Positions 16,881-25,281 of a stretch of DNA of 64,000 nt are shown here, piece by piece. Within the stretch, counting starts at the first letter, position 1. Every line of letters begins with the position of its first letter. The notes under the pieces were generated by a model. That model had not been told where the DNA came from, made no database searches, and saw only the letters and a program-made list of their open reading frames with translations. The position numbers were made by a program, and so were the translations under genes. The DNA is from JACMLC01 sp963720235. Its GTDB lineage: Bacteria; Acidobacteriota; Blastocatellia; Pyrinomonadales; Pyrinomonadaceae. The DNA lies in assembly GCA_963720235.1 (NCBI GenBank), contig OY970389.1:3410001-3474000 (forward strand), in the 5' to 3' direction.

Positions 16881-17526
16881 ATGCGACCTTTCAGAAATTC
16901 CGGGAAGGCAGACTTGTAAGGTCTTTAATGAATCCGGGCGCGCGACGGCAAACTCTTTAAACTGGGCGCAGCTATTTTTATCTCTTTAAGTAGATGCCGT
17001 CAACTAATACTGCTTATGGATGAGTGGTTCAGTTGAGATATGAGTAAAGTACAGCTTACGAAAGAAGTTCCCGCAAAGGCGCAAAGACGCAAAGAAAGCA
17101 TTCAAGATAAATAACGAATTAACCTCTTTGCGCCTTTGCGGGAAACTGTCTTTCAAAGAAACGCAAGTGAGCATTTGTTTCAATCTCTCTCTTGACCCAC
17201 AAAGCTGCCGTGTGTCACAAGGCCACGAAAAATTTTCCTATGTGTCCAACTTTGGGTCGCATTTTTAGTGCATGAGAGACATTTGACTGTATATTCGCGT
17301 GATTTCGTCGCAGAATGAGACAGTTACGGTCAAATTGCTGGTTGAAAGAGTTACCAGTATTGGCTAGACTCCATATGGCTTGCATCCTTCTGGCAAGCAT
17401 AAAGCAATAATCAGACAATAAAATTTAAGCACCGTCCCCTAAATGCCCTGATGACTGTGCTTTTTCGCAAGCGAAGCGCGCACCCCTATTTGCACTTTTG
17501 CGCGAATCGCTTGCCGGGAAAGTTTA
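16881..17526. other. Long gap between divergent genes, mostly repeat
   Basis: About 645 bp. It contains an R1 element with its conserved flank (about 17022-17142). The rest has no recognisable gene or RNA. A 67-codon minus-strand frame at 17215-17418 lacks a ribosome binding site. Promoters for both flanking genes must lie here, but no strong consensus boxes stand out. Confidence 0.5.
17022..17142. repeat. R1 hairpin with conserved flank
   Basis: The flank GAGTGGTTCAGTTGAGA begins at 17022 and CGAAAGAA precedes the arm. The core left arm is 17070-17094 and the shorter right arm 17126-17142. It parallels the copy at 10849-10957 over the whole length. Confidence 0.85.
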
Positions 17527-18372
17527 ATGACAAAAAAAGAGACTGCGTTTCCCTGTTCCCCTGCTAATTCAATTTCGCCGCTCAAGCTCATCAGCTATAC
17601 AGTGCTTGCCATCTTCAGTCTGTTGCTCATCGCGCCTGCGACTTCTGCGCAAACGAAGCAGAGGCACGCGCGCACAAGAGTTGAAGAGCGTCCGCGTCGT
17701 GTGGAAAATAAAAAGCAGCCGAAGGTCAGAGAGACCGCGAGGCGCGTGAGCTTAATCAGCAAGCCAGTCAAAGTGAGCAGCAAGCCCACGCCGCCTCCCG
17801 CAATCAGAAAGACAGTCATCGTTTCTGAAAAGCAAGCCAACAATCGTCCAGCACGTCCCGCACTCGTCAACGACATCGTCATCATCTCGGAAGCTCCAGT
17901 CTCAAGCCATCTCCCTGCAACCGTGCCGGGCGCGAGGGCTGCCAGTAGCATGCCTTCCATCTGGCCCGTCGCAGGAGCCATGCGCGGCGGCTATGGCGTG
18001 CGCCGCAATCCCTTCGGCGGCTCCGGCTCGGAATTTCATAAAGGTCAGGACATCAGCGCGCCGATGGGTACGCCTGTGATTGCGACAGCCGACGGTGTGA
18101 TTACGGTTGCCGGATGGCAGAGAGGCTACGGTCGCGTGGTCTATATAGATCACGGCAACGGATTGACGACGCGCTACGGGCATCTCTCGCAGATAGATGT
18201 CATTGAAGGTCAAACAATCAAACGCGGCGAGCAACTCGGTCTGGTTGGCTCCACGGGTCGCTCGACCGGCCCGCACCTTCATTATGAAGTACGTATCAAC
18301 GGACAGCCGCTCAATCCGCTTACATACCTGCCGCAAGCTCCGCAGGTCGCGCCCATTCCCGGCTTAGAGTAA
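17527..18372 (+). CDS. Exported M23 (LytM-type) peptidoglycan metallopeptidase
   Basis: A 281-residue protein: signal anchor or signal peptide (about 20-42, ends SAQT), a basic Pro-rich linker (45-140), and an M23 domain (about 145-275). Zinc ligands fit the family pattern: His and Asp in FHKGQDISAP and the HLH motif in GPHLHYEV. GHLSQ and VGSTGRSTG are also typical. It should cleave peptide cross-links in peptidoglycan or act as an amidase activator. All ligands are present, so an active enzyme is likely. ATG 17527 follows GGGAAAG. A strong terminator follows. Confidence 0.93.
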   Translation: MTKKETAFPCSPANSISPLKLISYTVLAIFSLLLIAPATSAQTKQRHARTRVEERPRRVENKKQPKVRETARRVSLISKPVKVSSKPTPPPAIRKTVIVSEKQANNRPARPALVNDIVIISEAPVSSHLPATVPGARAASSMPSIWPVAGAMRGGYGVRRNPFGGSGSEFHKGQDISAPMGTPVIATADGVITVAGWQRGYGRVVYIDHGNGLTTRYGHLSQIDVIEGQTIKRGEQLGLVGSTGRSTGPHLHYEVRINGQPLNPLTYLPQAPQVAPIPGLE

Positions 18373-18395
18373 AAGCTCGAAAAAATTATCAGCAC

Positions 18396-18440
18396 AAAAA
18401 AATCAGCCAGTGCTTTTATGAAGCACTGGCTGATTTTTTT
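18396..18440. terminator. Bidirectional rho-independent terminator
   Basis: AAATCAGCCAGTGCTT pairs with AAGCACTGGCTGATTT around a short loop. A-tract and T-tract on the two sides make it functional in both directions. It lies between the convergent M23 peptidase and subtilisin genes. Confidence 0.93.
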
Positions 18441-18457
18441 ATTCGATGAAGAAGCTT

Positions 18458-19876
18458 CTATCGCTTTGTTCTCCTCAATGGCATGAGGTCATCTACAATC
18501 GGAACCGAGACAGCGCGCATAATATCTATGAGCGGGCGTTGGCCTGCGACAGCAGTGGTCTGCTGCTTGATATGAACCACAATGTCTTTCGGCTCAGCCG
18601 ATGGATTGACCGCGCGCACAAGCGCAACTTCACCGGCCACTATAGGAGCAGCCATAGACGTGCCAGACCAGTTAGCATAACGGTTATACGGCACAGGGCT
18701 GGTGATGCGAAGTCCCGGAGCCATCACAGAAACCCACGAGCCGCGCGTCGAGAATGTCGTCAAGAGATTGCCCTGATCACTCGCTGCGACAGCCAGCACC
18801 TCGCGGCCCGGACGACCGGTGTCTGTCACGCCAGCCGGATATTGCTTGAGGGCAAGCCCGGTATTGCCTGCGGCAACGACTGCCACCGCGCCGGGCGTCG
18901 AGCCAGCAGGAGCATCGTCCGGCCCGTCAAGCTCGTGATAAAAGACATCCCCGACAATCTTCATCTCTCGCTGAGTACTGATGCTGAGATTGACTACATC
19001 CGCTCCGTTATCAAGCGCATACTTGACTGCCGCCGCTAAGGTAAAAGCAGTCCCGCGACCATTTATGCCAAGCACTCTGAGCGGCATAATCTTGGCTTCG
19101 GGCGCGACCATCGCGATGATGCCCGCGACGTGTGTGCCGTGTCCGAACGGGCCGACCAGCGGATTGCCCTCTTCACTTGGGTCGTTGTCGCCGTCCACAA
19201 AATCGTAGCCCGGCACGAGTCGCCCTGCGAACATCGGGTGATTCATGTCAATGCCTGTATCAAGCACTGCTACAACCACAGGGCTCGGATTCGGGCCGGT
19301 CGTCGTGCCGCGTGTTACCTGATGCGCTTCGCTGAGCCGGACTGTTGTTCTGGCCCACTGACCGTTATAGGTCTTACGACCAGCAGCCACCATGCTATAC
19401 GCATCACCGACGCTCCATGTGGGCCGTGATGCCTCAGGCGCGCCGTGTATGTAATGCGGCTCTGCGAAGAGTATGCGCAGAGTGTCTGCGGTCAACTGCG
19501 CGACCTTCTCTTCGACCGTAGAGGTATCAAGAATGCGCAAGAGATAGCTGGTGACAACTGCTCCATCATCGTCAAGCTCAAGTCGAGCAATCGGATTCGG
19601 GTCAAGCCCGAACATCGGAGCTACTGTGGCGATGTCAAAGCCGGGCTTGAGTTGGACAATCACCTGACCGGGGAGGTATTCCTCGTTACCCTGATTTTCA
19701 ATAGCTGCGTGATTCCCGGCCTGCACGGCAGACTCCTGCATACGCGCGGGCTGACCAATAACTAACCCGATTGCCAGCACTAATGTGAGCAGCGCAATCA
19801 AGCGGGTCGGGAGAAAGCTTCTGGCAAAGTTATTAACTCGCATAAAAGTTTTGTGACTCTTCAAAGAAAAATCCAT
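18458..19876 (-). CDS. Exported subtilisin-like serine protease (S8)
   Basis: A 472-residue precursor: N-terminal hydrophobic signal (about 22-41), an I9-like propeptide region (about 65-145, with PGQVIVQLKPGF), then the S8 catalytic domain. The triad is complete: Asp206 in VLDTGID, His246 in GHGTHVAG, Ser407 in GTSMAAP, with oxyanion Asn338 in AAGN. It should be a secreted or periplasmic endopeptidase that self-activates by removing its propeptide. Two starts are possible, ATG 19876 and ATG 19843 (MRVNNF). Neither has a strong ribosome binding site, and the second gives a more typical signal peptide. Confidence 0.94.
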   Translation of the reverse strand: MDFSLKSHKTFMRVNNFARSFLPTRLIALLTLVLAIGLVIGQPARMQESAVQAGNHAAIENQGNEEYLPGQVIVQLKPGFDIATVAPMFGLDPNPIARLELDDDGAVVTSYLLRILDTSTVEEKVAQLTADTLRILFAEPHYIHGAPEASRPTWSVGDAYSMVAAGRKTYNGQWARTTVRLSEAHQVTRGTTTGPNPSPVVVAVLDTGIDMNHPMFAGRLVPGYDFVDGDNDPSEEGNPLVGPFGHGTHVAGIIAMVAPEAKIMPLRVLGINGRGTAFTLAAAVKYALDNGADVVNLSISTQREMKIVGDVFYHELDGPDDAPAGSTPGAVAVVAAGNTGLALKQYPAGVTDTGRPGREVLAVAASDQGNLLTTFSTRGSWVSVMAPGLRITSPVPYNRYANWSGTSMAAPIVAGEVALVRAVNPSAEPKDIVVHIKQQTTAVAGQRPLIDIMRAVSVPIVDDLMPLRRTKR

Positions 19877-20198
19877 CGTTGAGGGGGTTCACTGAAACTG
19901 GGATTCTGAACTGTCGCTGGTTAATAATGCTTCTTCACCACTTCTTACAGTGCATGCGCGCGGACAAAAAATACATTGCAGGCACAAGGCTCGTGGCAAG
20001 ACTCAAAGATGCAGCCGTACTTAGAAGCAATCAACATGCCTCCGGTTGCCATCCGCACGGTCGCTGTAACATTTAATAAATAAAAGATTTAAGAGCTTTA
20101 AGGAACGGCGCGGAGCACGGCCCGTGATTCAGTTTGAAACATGAGCGGGAAGCTTTGTTTCAGAGTGAATCAGAGATAAAAATGATGCTATTTTCCGT
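19877..20198. other. Gap of about 320 bp without a gene
   Basis: This holds the upstream region of the subtilisin gene and the downstream end of the CHAT gene. A GATTCAGTTTGAAAC stretch near 20127-20141 resembles the outer flank of R1 elements but no core hairpin follows. Nothing else is recognised. Confidence 0.5.
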
Positions 20199-23051
20199 TT
20201 ACCAGCGACCGAAGAGAACGAACGGCGACCAGAAGAATGGATGCGGCTGCTCCTGCATCAATTTTAGCTGCGCCCCGCGCAGGGCCGAAGCAGCAGAAGA
20301 ACCAGTCATTAGTCGCTTATAAAAATCGGTCATCAATTCAGCCGTCGCCTCGTCATCAACAGTCCACAGGCTCATCAAAAGAGACGGCGCGCCCGCAGAG
20401 AAAAATCCGCGCGCCAAGCCAATCAACTCGTTACCGGGAGCAACCGCGCTCATGCCAGTCTCGCACGCGCTCAAGGCCACAAGCTCGCAGCGTTTGAGGT
20501 CTAGCTCGTAAGCATCGCGCACGGTCAGCCAGTTCTGGGCCAGCCTGAGCGATGAGAAGAGCGGATTGTCCGGGCGAAACTGTCCATGACAGGCAAGGTG
20601 CAGGACATCCGCCCCGGAAACATTCTCGCGCACGGCTGCGAGCGTCGCAGCCTCGCCGAGCAATATCTTCGCCTCTGGAAAAAGTGGCCCAAGAGCTTGC
20701 ACTTCATCAAGCACACGCGGCGTCTGTTCGTCCGCGACTCCGACCAGCAAAGCATTCTTTAGCGGTCGCGCCTCATGCTGCAAACAATGTCGCAAGACAA
20801 CCGCGCTCGGCGCATAGCAGACCTCTCGCCGCTCTATCACATAATCAATCCCGTCATGCAGCGCATGAAAAGGAACGTAATGCAGCGCGCGATGCGGCAC
20901 GATAACCAGCCGCCGCTCTTCGCCTATAAATTCTTCGAGCGGCGCGACCAGCACATCATAGAGAGCCTGCAAGTGTGAAAGAGCGCGCTTGGTCAGATGC
21001 GGCAGGTGCTTGCGCATACGCTCTGCGCCGAAACGCAGTGTGTCTATTTGAAAACGAAGCTGTTCAAGCTGTGCTTCGACTTCCCTCTCGCTGCCGAGAT
21101 GACGCACGACCTCTACGCCCTCGTCCGTCACGACAAAAGCCAGCAGCTCTCCATCAAGGCTCGTGTATTCGATGAGCGCGGCATCCGCTCCCAAATCTTT
21201 TTGCAACAGCGCGATGTCAAGCTTTTCAATCTCTGGCGCGAGAGCGGGCTGCTCGCCGCGATGCTGCAACTGGCGCGTCAGTTCAAGCATCTTGTGCTCG
21301 CGCTCTCTGACTTCCTCTTGCAACGCGGCCATCGCGTCCGCGCTCTCTGCTGCATCCGTTTTCTGCGCGGGACGATTTATCTGGCTATAGAACCAGTTCA
21401 ACTGTTCGCGCAATTCTTCAAGCTGGGACAGAAGCTCTGCTTCATACTCATCGCGCGGCTCTGGCAAAGCCTTGACTGCGCCGCCCAAGATATCCACCAG
21501 CGCACGCGACCTCGCGCGCTCGACATAACTCAAAGCCTCCGCCGCGCGCGTCGGCTCATCAAACGCGAGACACAAACGCACCATCTCGTCATACGGAACA
21601 AGTTTATCTGCGAAAAAAGCCGCACGAAATTCTTCTGCGGGCAGAGGCGCGCGCAAAGTTTCAATCAACTCGATGGCGCGCTTGAACTCTTTTTCAGCAC
21701 GTTCCCTGTCACCTTCCAACTCTGCCAGAAGTCCGAGCGAGGTATGACAACGCTGTGCGACCTGCGGCTGCGATTGCTCGACTGCATCCTTGAGAGTTGC
21801 TTCGAGAAGAGGTCTGGCATCAGCCGTTGAGCCGAGCGCGCGCGCAGCCTCGCCGCGCAGCCAGCGAGCCATCAAGAGATGTCGCCAGACTCCTGCTTCT
21901 GCGAGCGGAGTTTCGGCCTCTTCTGCGGCGAGCATGGTTGCAGGGAAATTTCCCGAAGCATGATGAAGCTGCGCCATCGTGAGCGCGACCATCGCCTCGC
22001 CGAGCGTGTTGCCCTCAGCAGCGTACAGGCGGCGCGCATCCTTGAGCAGTCGTTGCGCCTTCTCTACCTGTCCGAGCAGGATGGCCGCGCGCCCGTGATG
22101 CGCGAGTGCGAGAGCCTGTTCGGCGCGCATCGAAAGCGACGCAAAGGTCGGCGTCACGCGCTCGTAAAAATCCGCAGCCTCTGAGCCGAGATTGAGCTCC
22201 AGATAAGCGTCCGCAATCTCTAACTCAGAGACGGCTGACTCATGCGGCATGCCCATCTCTGCATACTTGCGGCGCGCACGCTCAAGATAATCCAGCGCGC
22301 GGTCATAGCGTCCCTGAAAGAGCGCGAGATTGCCCATGCTCGATTCGATGCCCGCCTGAGTTGCGATAAGCCCTGCGGATTCCGCGCGCTGTAGAGCCTG
22401 GTCGTAAAGGTGCTCTGCGGAACGAAAGTTATGTTTGAGGGATTGTATATATGCGAGGCAGTTGTCGAGCGTGGCAAGCTGGCGGTCGTCATTCAGAGCT
22501 TGAAAGCGCACGCGCGAGGCACGAAAGAAATGCTCTGCTTCATCATAGCGATCGCGCCGCCAGTAGATGTTGCCGATGTTGTGCTCAATCTTGCCTGCGG
22601 CCAGAATATCGCCGTGCGCTTCGAGCACCTTGAGCGCGCCGAGGCCACATTCGATTGCTTCGTCATAACGGCCTATGAGCGCGAGCGCGATGAGCTTTGA
22701 AACCTGCGTGGCGGCAGCCGTCTGCTCTAAGTCGAGCGAGATGAAACGCGCTGCTGCATCATCAAGATGTTCGACTGCGCGCTCCATCTGTCCTGCGACT
22801 AAAGCAGCAATGCCTGCGCTCCATGCAGCGCAGGCAGAGACTTCCGCGTTCGTCTTGAATCGTGCGAGGGCATCCAGCGCAGCCGCCGCGCTCGTGGCGC
22901 GGGCAGGGTCTGAGGCCCAGGCTTCCAGACAAATGTCTTTGAGCGTGTAACCGAGCGCGGCATCGGCCAGAGCCTCGTGCTCTGCGAGCAGGCGGAGGCG
23001 CGCGGCATCGTCTGCCGCGACGAGACGCGCTGCCAGCTCCGCACGTTCCAT
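20199..23051 (-). CDS. TPR-CHAT caspase-like protease
   Basis: A 950-residue cytoplasmic protein: TPR superhelix (about 60-490, repeats such as NIGNIYWRRDRYDEAEHFF), a coiled segment (about 540-610), and a C-terminal CHAT domain (about 640-950). The CHAT domain is a clan CD cysteine peptidase related to caspases and separase. The dyad is intact: His822 in LHLACHGQF and Cys863 in ALSACETGM, followed by GLARGFFSAGAPSLLMSLW. The start ATG 23051 comes 1 bp after the stop of the anti-sigma gene, so the two are translationally coupled. The TPR part probably senses or docks a partner, and the neighbouring zinc protein is the obvious candidate substrate. The substrate is inference. Confidence 0.94.
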   Translation of the reverse strand: MERAELAARLVAADDAARLRLLAEHEALADAALGYTLKDICLEAWASDPARATSAAAALDALARFKTNAEVSACAAWSAGIAALVAGQMERAVEHLDDAAARFISLDLEQTAAATQVSKLIALALIGRYDEAIECGLGALKVLEAHGDILAAGKIEHNIGNIYWRRDRYDEAEHFFRASRVRFQALNDDRQLATLDNCLAYIQSLKHNFRSAEHLYDQALQRAESAGLIATQAGIESSMGNLALFQGRYDRALDYLERARRKYAEMGMPHESAVSELEIADAYLELNLGSEAADFYERVTPTFASLSMRAEQALALAHHGRAAILLGQVEKAQRLLKDARRLYAAEGNTLGEAMVALTMAQLHHASGNFPATMLAAEEAETPLAEAGVWRHLLMARWLRGEAARALGSTADARPLLEATLKDAVEQSQPQVAQRCHTSLGLLAELEGDRERAEKEFKRAIELIETLRAPLPAEEFRAAFFADKLVPYDEMVRLCLAFDEPTRAAEALSYVERARSRALVDILGGAVKALPEPRDEYEAELLSQLEELREQLNWFYSQINRPAQKTDAAESADAMAALQEEVREREHKMLELTRQLQHRGEQPALAPEIEKLDIALLQKDLGADAALIEYTSLDGELLAFVVTDEGVEVVRHLGSEREVEAQLEQLRFQIDTLRFGAERMRKHLPHLTKRALSHLQALYDVLVAPLEEFIGEERRLVIVPHRALHYVPFHALHDGIDYVIERREVCYAPSAVVLRHCLQHEARPLKNALLVGVADEQTPRVLDEVQALGPLFPEAKILLGEAATLAAVRENVSGADVLHLACHGQFRPDNPLFSSLRLAQNWLTVRDAYELDLKRCELVALSACETGMSAVAPGNELIGLARGFFSAGAPSLLMSLWTVDDEATAELMTDFYKRLMTGSSAASALRGAQLKLMQEQPHPFFWSPFVLFGRW

Positions 23052-23052
23052 G

Positions 23053-23646
23053 CTATGCCTTTAATTCGAATTCGGGGACTTCGATTTCCGTGTTGGAGAA
23101 GCTGATGATTAGTGAATATTTGCCGGACGGGACGCGCGGCAGCGTGAACTCGCAAAGCTCATTCAGCGGCGCGCTTTCGCTTGCACTCGCGCCGCGTAGT
23201 AAGACCTTGCCGTTCTCACACTCGCCTAATACCTGACCCGATACAACCCACGCGCCATCATCCGGCGCAACACGCAGGTCCAGGTCGTGCTCTCCGACGC
23301 TGAAGAGAAGTTGGCGGGCAACGGATTGGCCGGAGCGCACGCCGAAGGCCGGAGACAACTGGCGACTATCGAAACTGAGCACGGCCATCACGCGCTCGAT
23401 GATGGATGGCTTCTCTTCTGCCACACGCGGGCGAAACATATTGAGTGTGCGCGCGACGACTGCGGGCGGGGCATCCTCTGCCGTATCCGTGAGCATTAGA
23501 TTGACGAGCTTTTCGAGCTTTGCCAACTGCTTTGAGCAATCCTGACAGTCGGATAGGTGCGAATGCATGGCTTCGTTCTCTTCGGGGGACTGGCGATGCT
23601 CTGCTATATCGGCCAGCTTTTCAAATGGAATATGTTGAGTCTTCAT
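23053..23646 (-). CDS. Soluble zinc-binding anti-sigma factor-like protein
   Basis: A 197-residue protein. The N-terminal helical domain has the ZAS signature His30-x3-Cys34-x2-Cys37 (HLSDCQDC) used by zinc-dependent anti-sigma factors to hold ECF sigma factors. There is no membrane span, unlike RseA-type regulators. Residues about 70-197 form a separate beta-rich, possibly immunoglobulin-like domain (HDLDLRVAPDDGAWVVSGQV, KYSLIISFSN). The gene lies 91 bp after the sigma factor gene and 1 bp before the TPR-CHAT gene. Release of sigma by CHAT cleavage would replace the usual intramembrane proteolysis; this is a hypothesis. Confidence 0.85.
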   Translation of the reverse strand: MKTQHIPFEKLADIAEHRQSPEENEAMHSHLSDCQDCSKQLAKLEKLVNLMLTDTAEDAPPAVVARTLNMFRPRVAEEKPSIIERVMAVLSFDSRQLSPAFGVRSGQSVARQLLFSVGEHDLDLRVAPDDGAWVVSGQVLGECENGKVLLRGASASESAPLNELCEFTLPRVPSGKYSLIISFSNTEIEVPEFELKA

Positions 23647-23737
23647 TTTAATTTTAAATTTGACGAGCCTTACAAAACCTCTTCACCCGTCACTCAACAC
23701 AACAGTGCCTACACCGTGCCGGGAAATACACAAAAAA

Positions 23738-24301
23738 TCAACTTTCCATCAGCCTCAGCATTTTTTGCAAGCAGCGTGCGCGCGTCGGGCCAACGCTGCC
23801 TTCCGTCGTTCCGAGAGCCGCGGCAATCTCCGTATAAGAAGGAGAAACCGTTTGATAGAAGAGCATTTGAATCAATTTGCGGCAACGCTCGTCAAGCGCG
23901 GCCACGGCCCGCCTAACCTTTTGCTGCTCTTCGAGTCGCAACAAAACTTCATCCGGCAAAGGCGCATCATCAGGCACTTGCGCAGCCTCGCTTCCATCTT
24001 CATCTTGACCGTAACTGGCTGCCCTCGCAGGATTTTTCTCATTCTTGATGAAACGCCACGTAAGCCTTCTCGCCGTCGTCACAATCCATGCATGAAGCCG
24101 CTCAGGCTGTTCTATCTCGTCGAGTTTTCTGAGCAGCGTTGCAAAAACGTCCTGAAAAATTTCCGATGATTGGTCTTCATCAAGCCCCGCGCGGCGCGGA
24201 ATGGTATAAATCAGCCGCTGGTAACGATTGACCAGAGCCTCCCATGCAGCCTCGTCGCCCTTGCGACACGCGAGCACCAACTTTTCATCGCTTACAGTCA
24301 T
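23738..24301 (-). CDS. ECF-family RNA polymerase sigma factor
   Basis: A 187-residue two-domain sigma factor. Region 2 (about 10-85) has QSSEIFQDVFATLLRKLDEI and HAWIVTTARRLTWRFI, the core-binding and -10 recognition helices. An acidic linker (about 95-115) leads to region 4 (about 125-187) with YTEIAAALGTTEGSVGPTRARCL, the -35-binding helix-turn-helix. It is first in a minus-strand unit with an anti-sigma factor and a TPR-CHAT protease, so it is expected to be held inactive until a signal. The ATG at 24301 is taken as start. No convincing ECF-type promoter was seen upstream. Confidence 0.94.
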   Translation of the reverse strand: MTVSDEKLVLACRKGDEAAWEALVNRYQRLIYTIPRRAGLDEDQSSEIFQDVFATLLRKLDEIEQPERLHAWIVTTARRLTWRFIKNEKNPARAASYGQDEDGSEAAQVPDDAPLPDEVLLRLEEQQKVRRAVAALDERCRKLIQMLFYQTVSPSYTEIAAALGTTEGSVGPTRARCLQKMLRLMES

Positions 24302-24463
24302 CCGGTTTGATAAATATTATTTTCTTGCGAGGAGAGAATAGGATGCCTTCTAGCACACGTTTTGTCTAGTGAACCAGCGAGCCCGTTTCAATGCTATCTC
24401 TTCAAGAAAAAAATTCCAGCCCCCATGTATTTTTCAGAATCCGCACAGCACTGTTCCCCTGAG

Positions 24464-24844
24464 TCAGGCTATGACGGAACGCTCTTTTAAAATATTTTCA
24501 ATCAGGTCGATGATGTCCGACGGCAGGAAAGGTTTTTTCAGCACTTCAACCGCGCCGTGCTCCTTTAGCTCAGAGACCATTTCGGGCGTGCCGTGCGCCG
24601 TCATGACAATGACGCGATTGCCTTCGTCCTTGCGGCGAATGGCATTGAGCACGTCCAGGCCGGACATATCCGGCAAGCGCAGGTCTGTGACCGTGACATC
24701 GAAATTTCTGCGCGCGGCCTCAGCAATGCCGTCGCGCCCCGTTTTCGCAGAGACGGTCTCGTAACCCTGATCATTAAGAATCAGGACGAGCGCCTCCGCT
24801 ATGCTTGGTTCGTCGTCAATAATTAAGACTTCAGCTTTTCTCAT
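24464..24844 (-). CDS. Single-domain response regulator (receiver only)
   Basis: A 126-residue receiver domain with no output domain. Asp10-Asp11, phospho-acceptor Asp54 (TVTDLRLPD), Thr in VMTAHG and Lys in LKKPF are all present. Proteins of this kind pass phosphate in relays or bind partners directly. It lies 162 bp upstream of the ECF sigma gene on the same strand, so it could feed that unit, or serve the orphan kinases encoded at 28.9-32 kb. Its sequence resembles the receiver of the 27419-28816 sigma-54 activator. Confidence 0.92.
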   Translation of the reverse strand: MRKAEVLIIDDEPSIAEALVLILNDQGYETVSAKTGRDGIAEAARRNFDVTVTDLRLPDMSGLDVLNAIRRKDEGNRVIVMTAHGTPEMVSELKEHGAVEVLKKPFLPSDIIDLIENILKERSVIA

Positions 24845-24995
24845 AACCCGTTTCTTCTAAGGGACGGGGAGAGCCGCCCGCCAGAGTTCTAACAGGGGCA
24901 GAGCGGCAATTTTTATGCCGCCAACCGGGTTGGCTTTAAAGCTTTATGAAAAGGATGCTCAAAGGCGTTCTGTGAGGGGCGAGGCTTGCCCTTGA

Positions 24996-25023
24996 TAGAA
25001 CACTTTGGCGTCGCAGTGTTCTA
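24996..25023. other. Stem-loop in intergenic region
   Basis: TAGAACACT and AGTGTTCTA form a perfect 9-bp stem around a 10-base loop, about 55 bp to the left of the MITE-like element. The role is unknown; it could be part of an older, longer mobile element. Confidence 0.4.
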
Positions 25024-25076
25024 TTCCGAAACCGCTAATTCTTCCGTGCAAGGGCTCTGCCGTCTCTATTTAACTC

Positions 25077-25274
25077 AAGTTGCTAGTTAACAGATTAATG
25101 GCGGCTTGGCCGCAATGCTGTGCGGAACAGCTTTGCTTTTCCGCCTGGTGTGGTATTAATCCAGAGCGAGGCTGAGCCTCGCCAGTGGCGAAAAACAAGA
25201 GATGAACCGGAAGGTCAGAGACTTTCCGCACCGCAGGCGGCTCAAGCCGTCATCGCTCTCATAACTAGCAACTT
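25077..25274. mobile_element. MITE-like element, copy 1
   Basis: Perfect 13-bp terminal inverted repeats, AAGTTGCTAGTTA (25077-25089) and TAACTAGCAACTT (25262-25274), bound a 198-bp non-coding unit. Inside are hairpins including GCGAGGCTGAGCCTCGC and two modules ending in TTTCCGC or TTTTCCGC. A related 201-bp unit lies at 61396-61596 with the modules in the opposite order, so the two copies are in opposite orientation. No transposase is in the window, so this is a non-autonomous element by inference. Confidence 0.8.
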
Positions 25275-25281
25275 GGATTAT

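Noticed and set aside
17215..17418. 67-codon minus-strand frame
   Set aside because: No ribosome binding site and no recognisable motif; probably chance in a long gap.
20199..24301. A complete Craspase (type III-E CRISPR) locus
   Set aside because: No gRAMP/Cas7-11 effector, Cas1/Cas2 or repeat-spacer array is present. Only the protease-sigma logic is similar.
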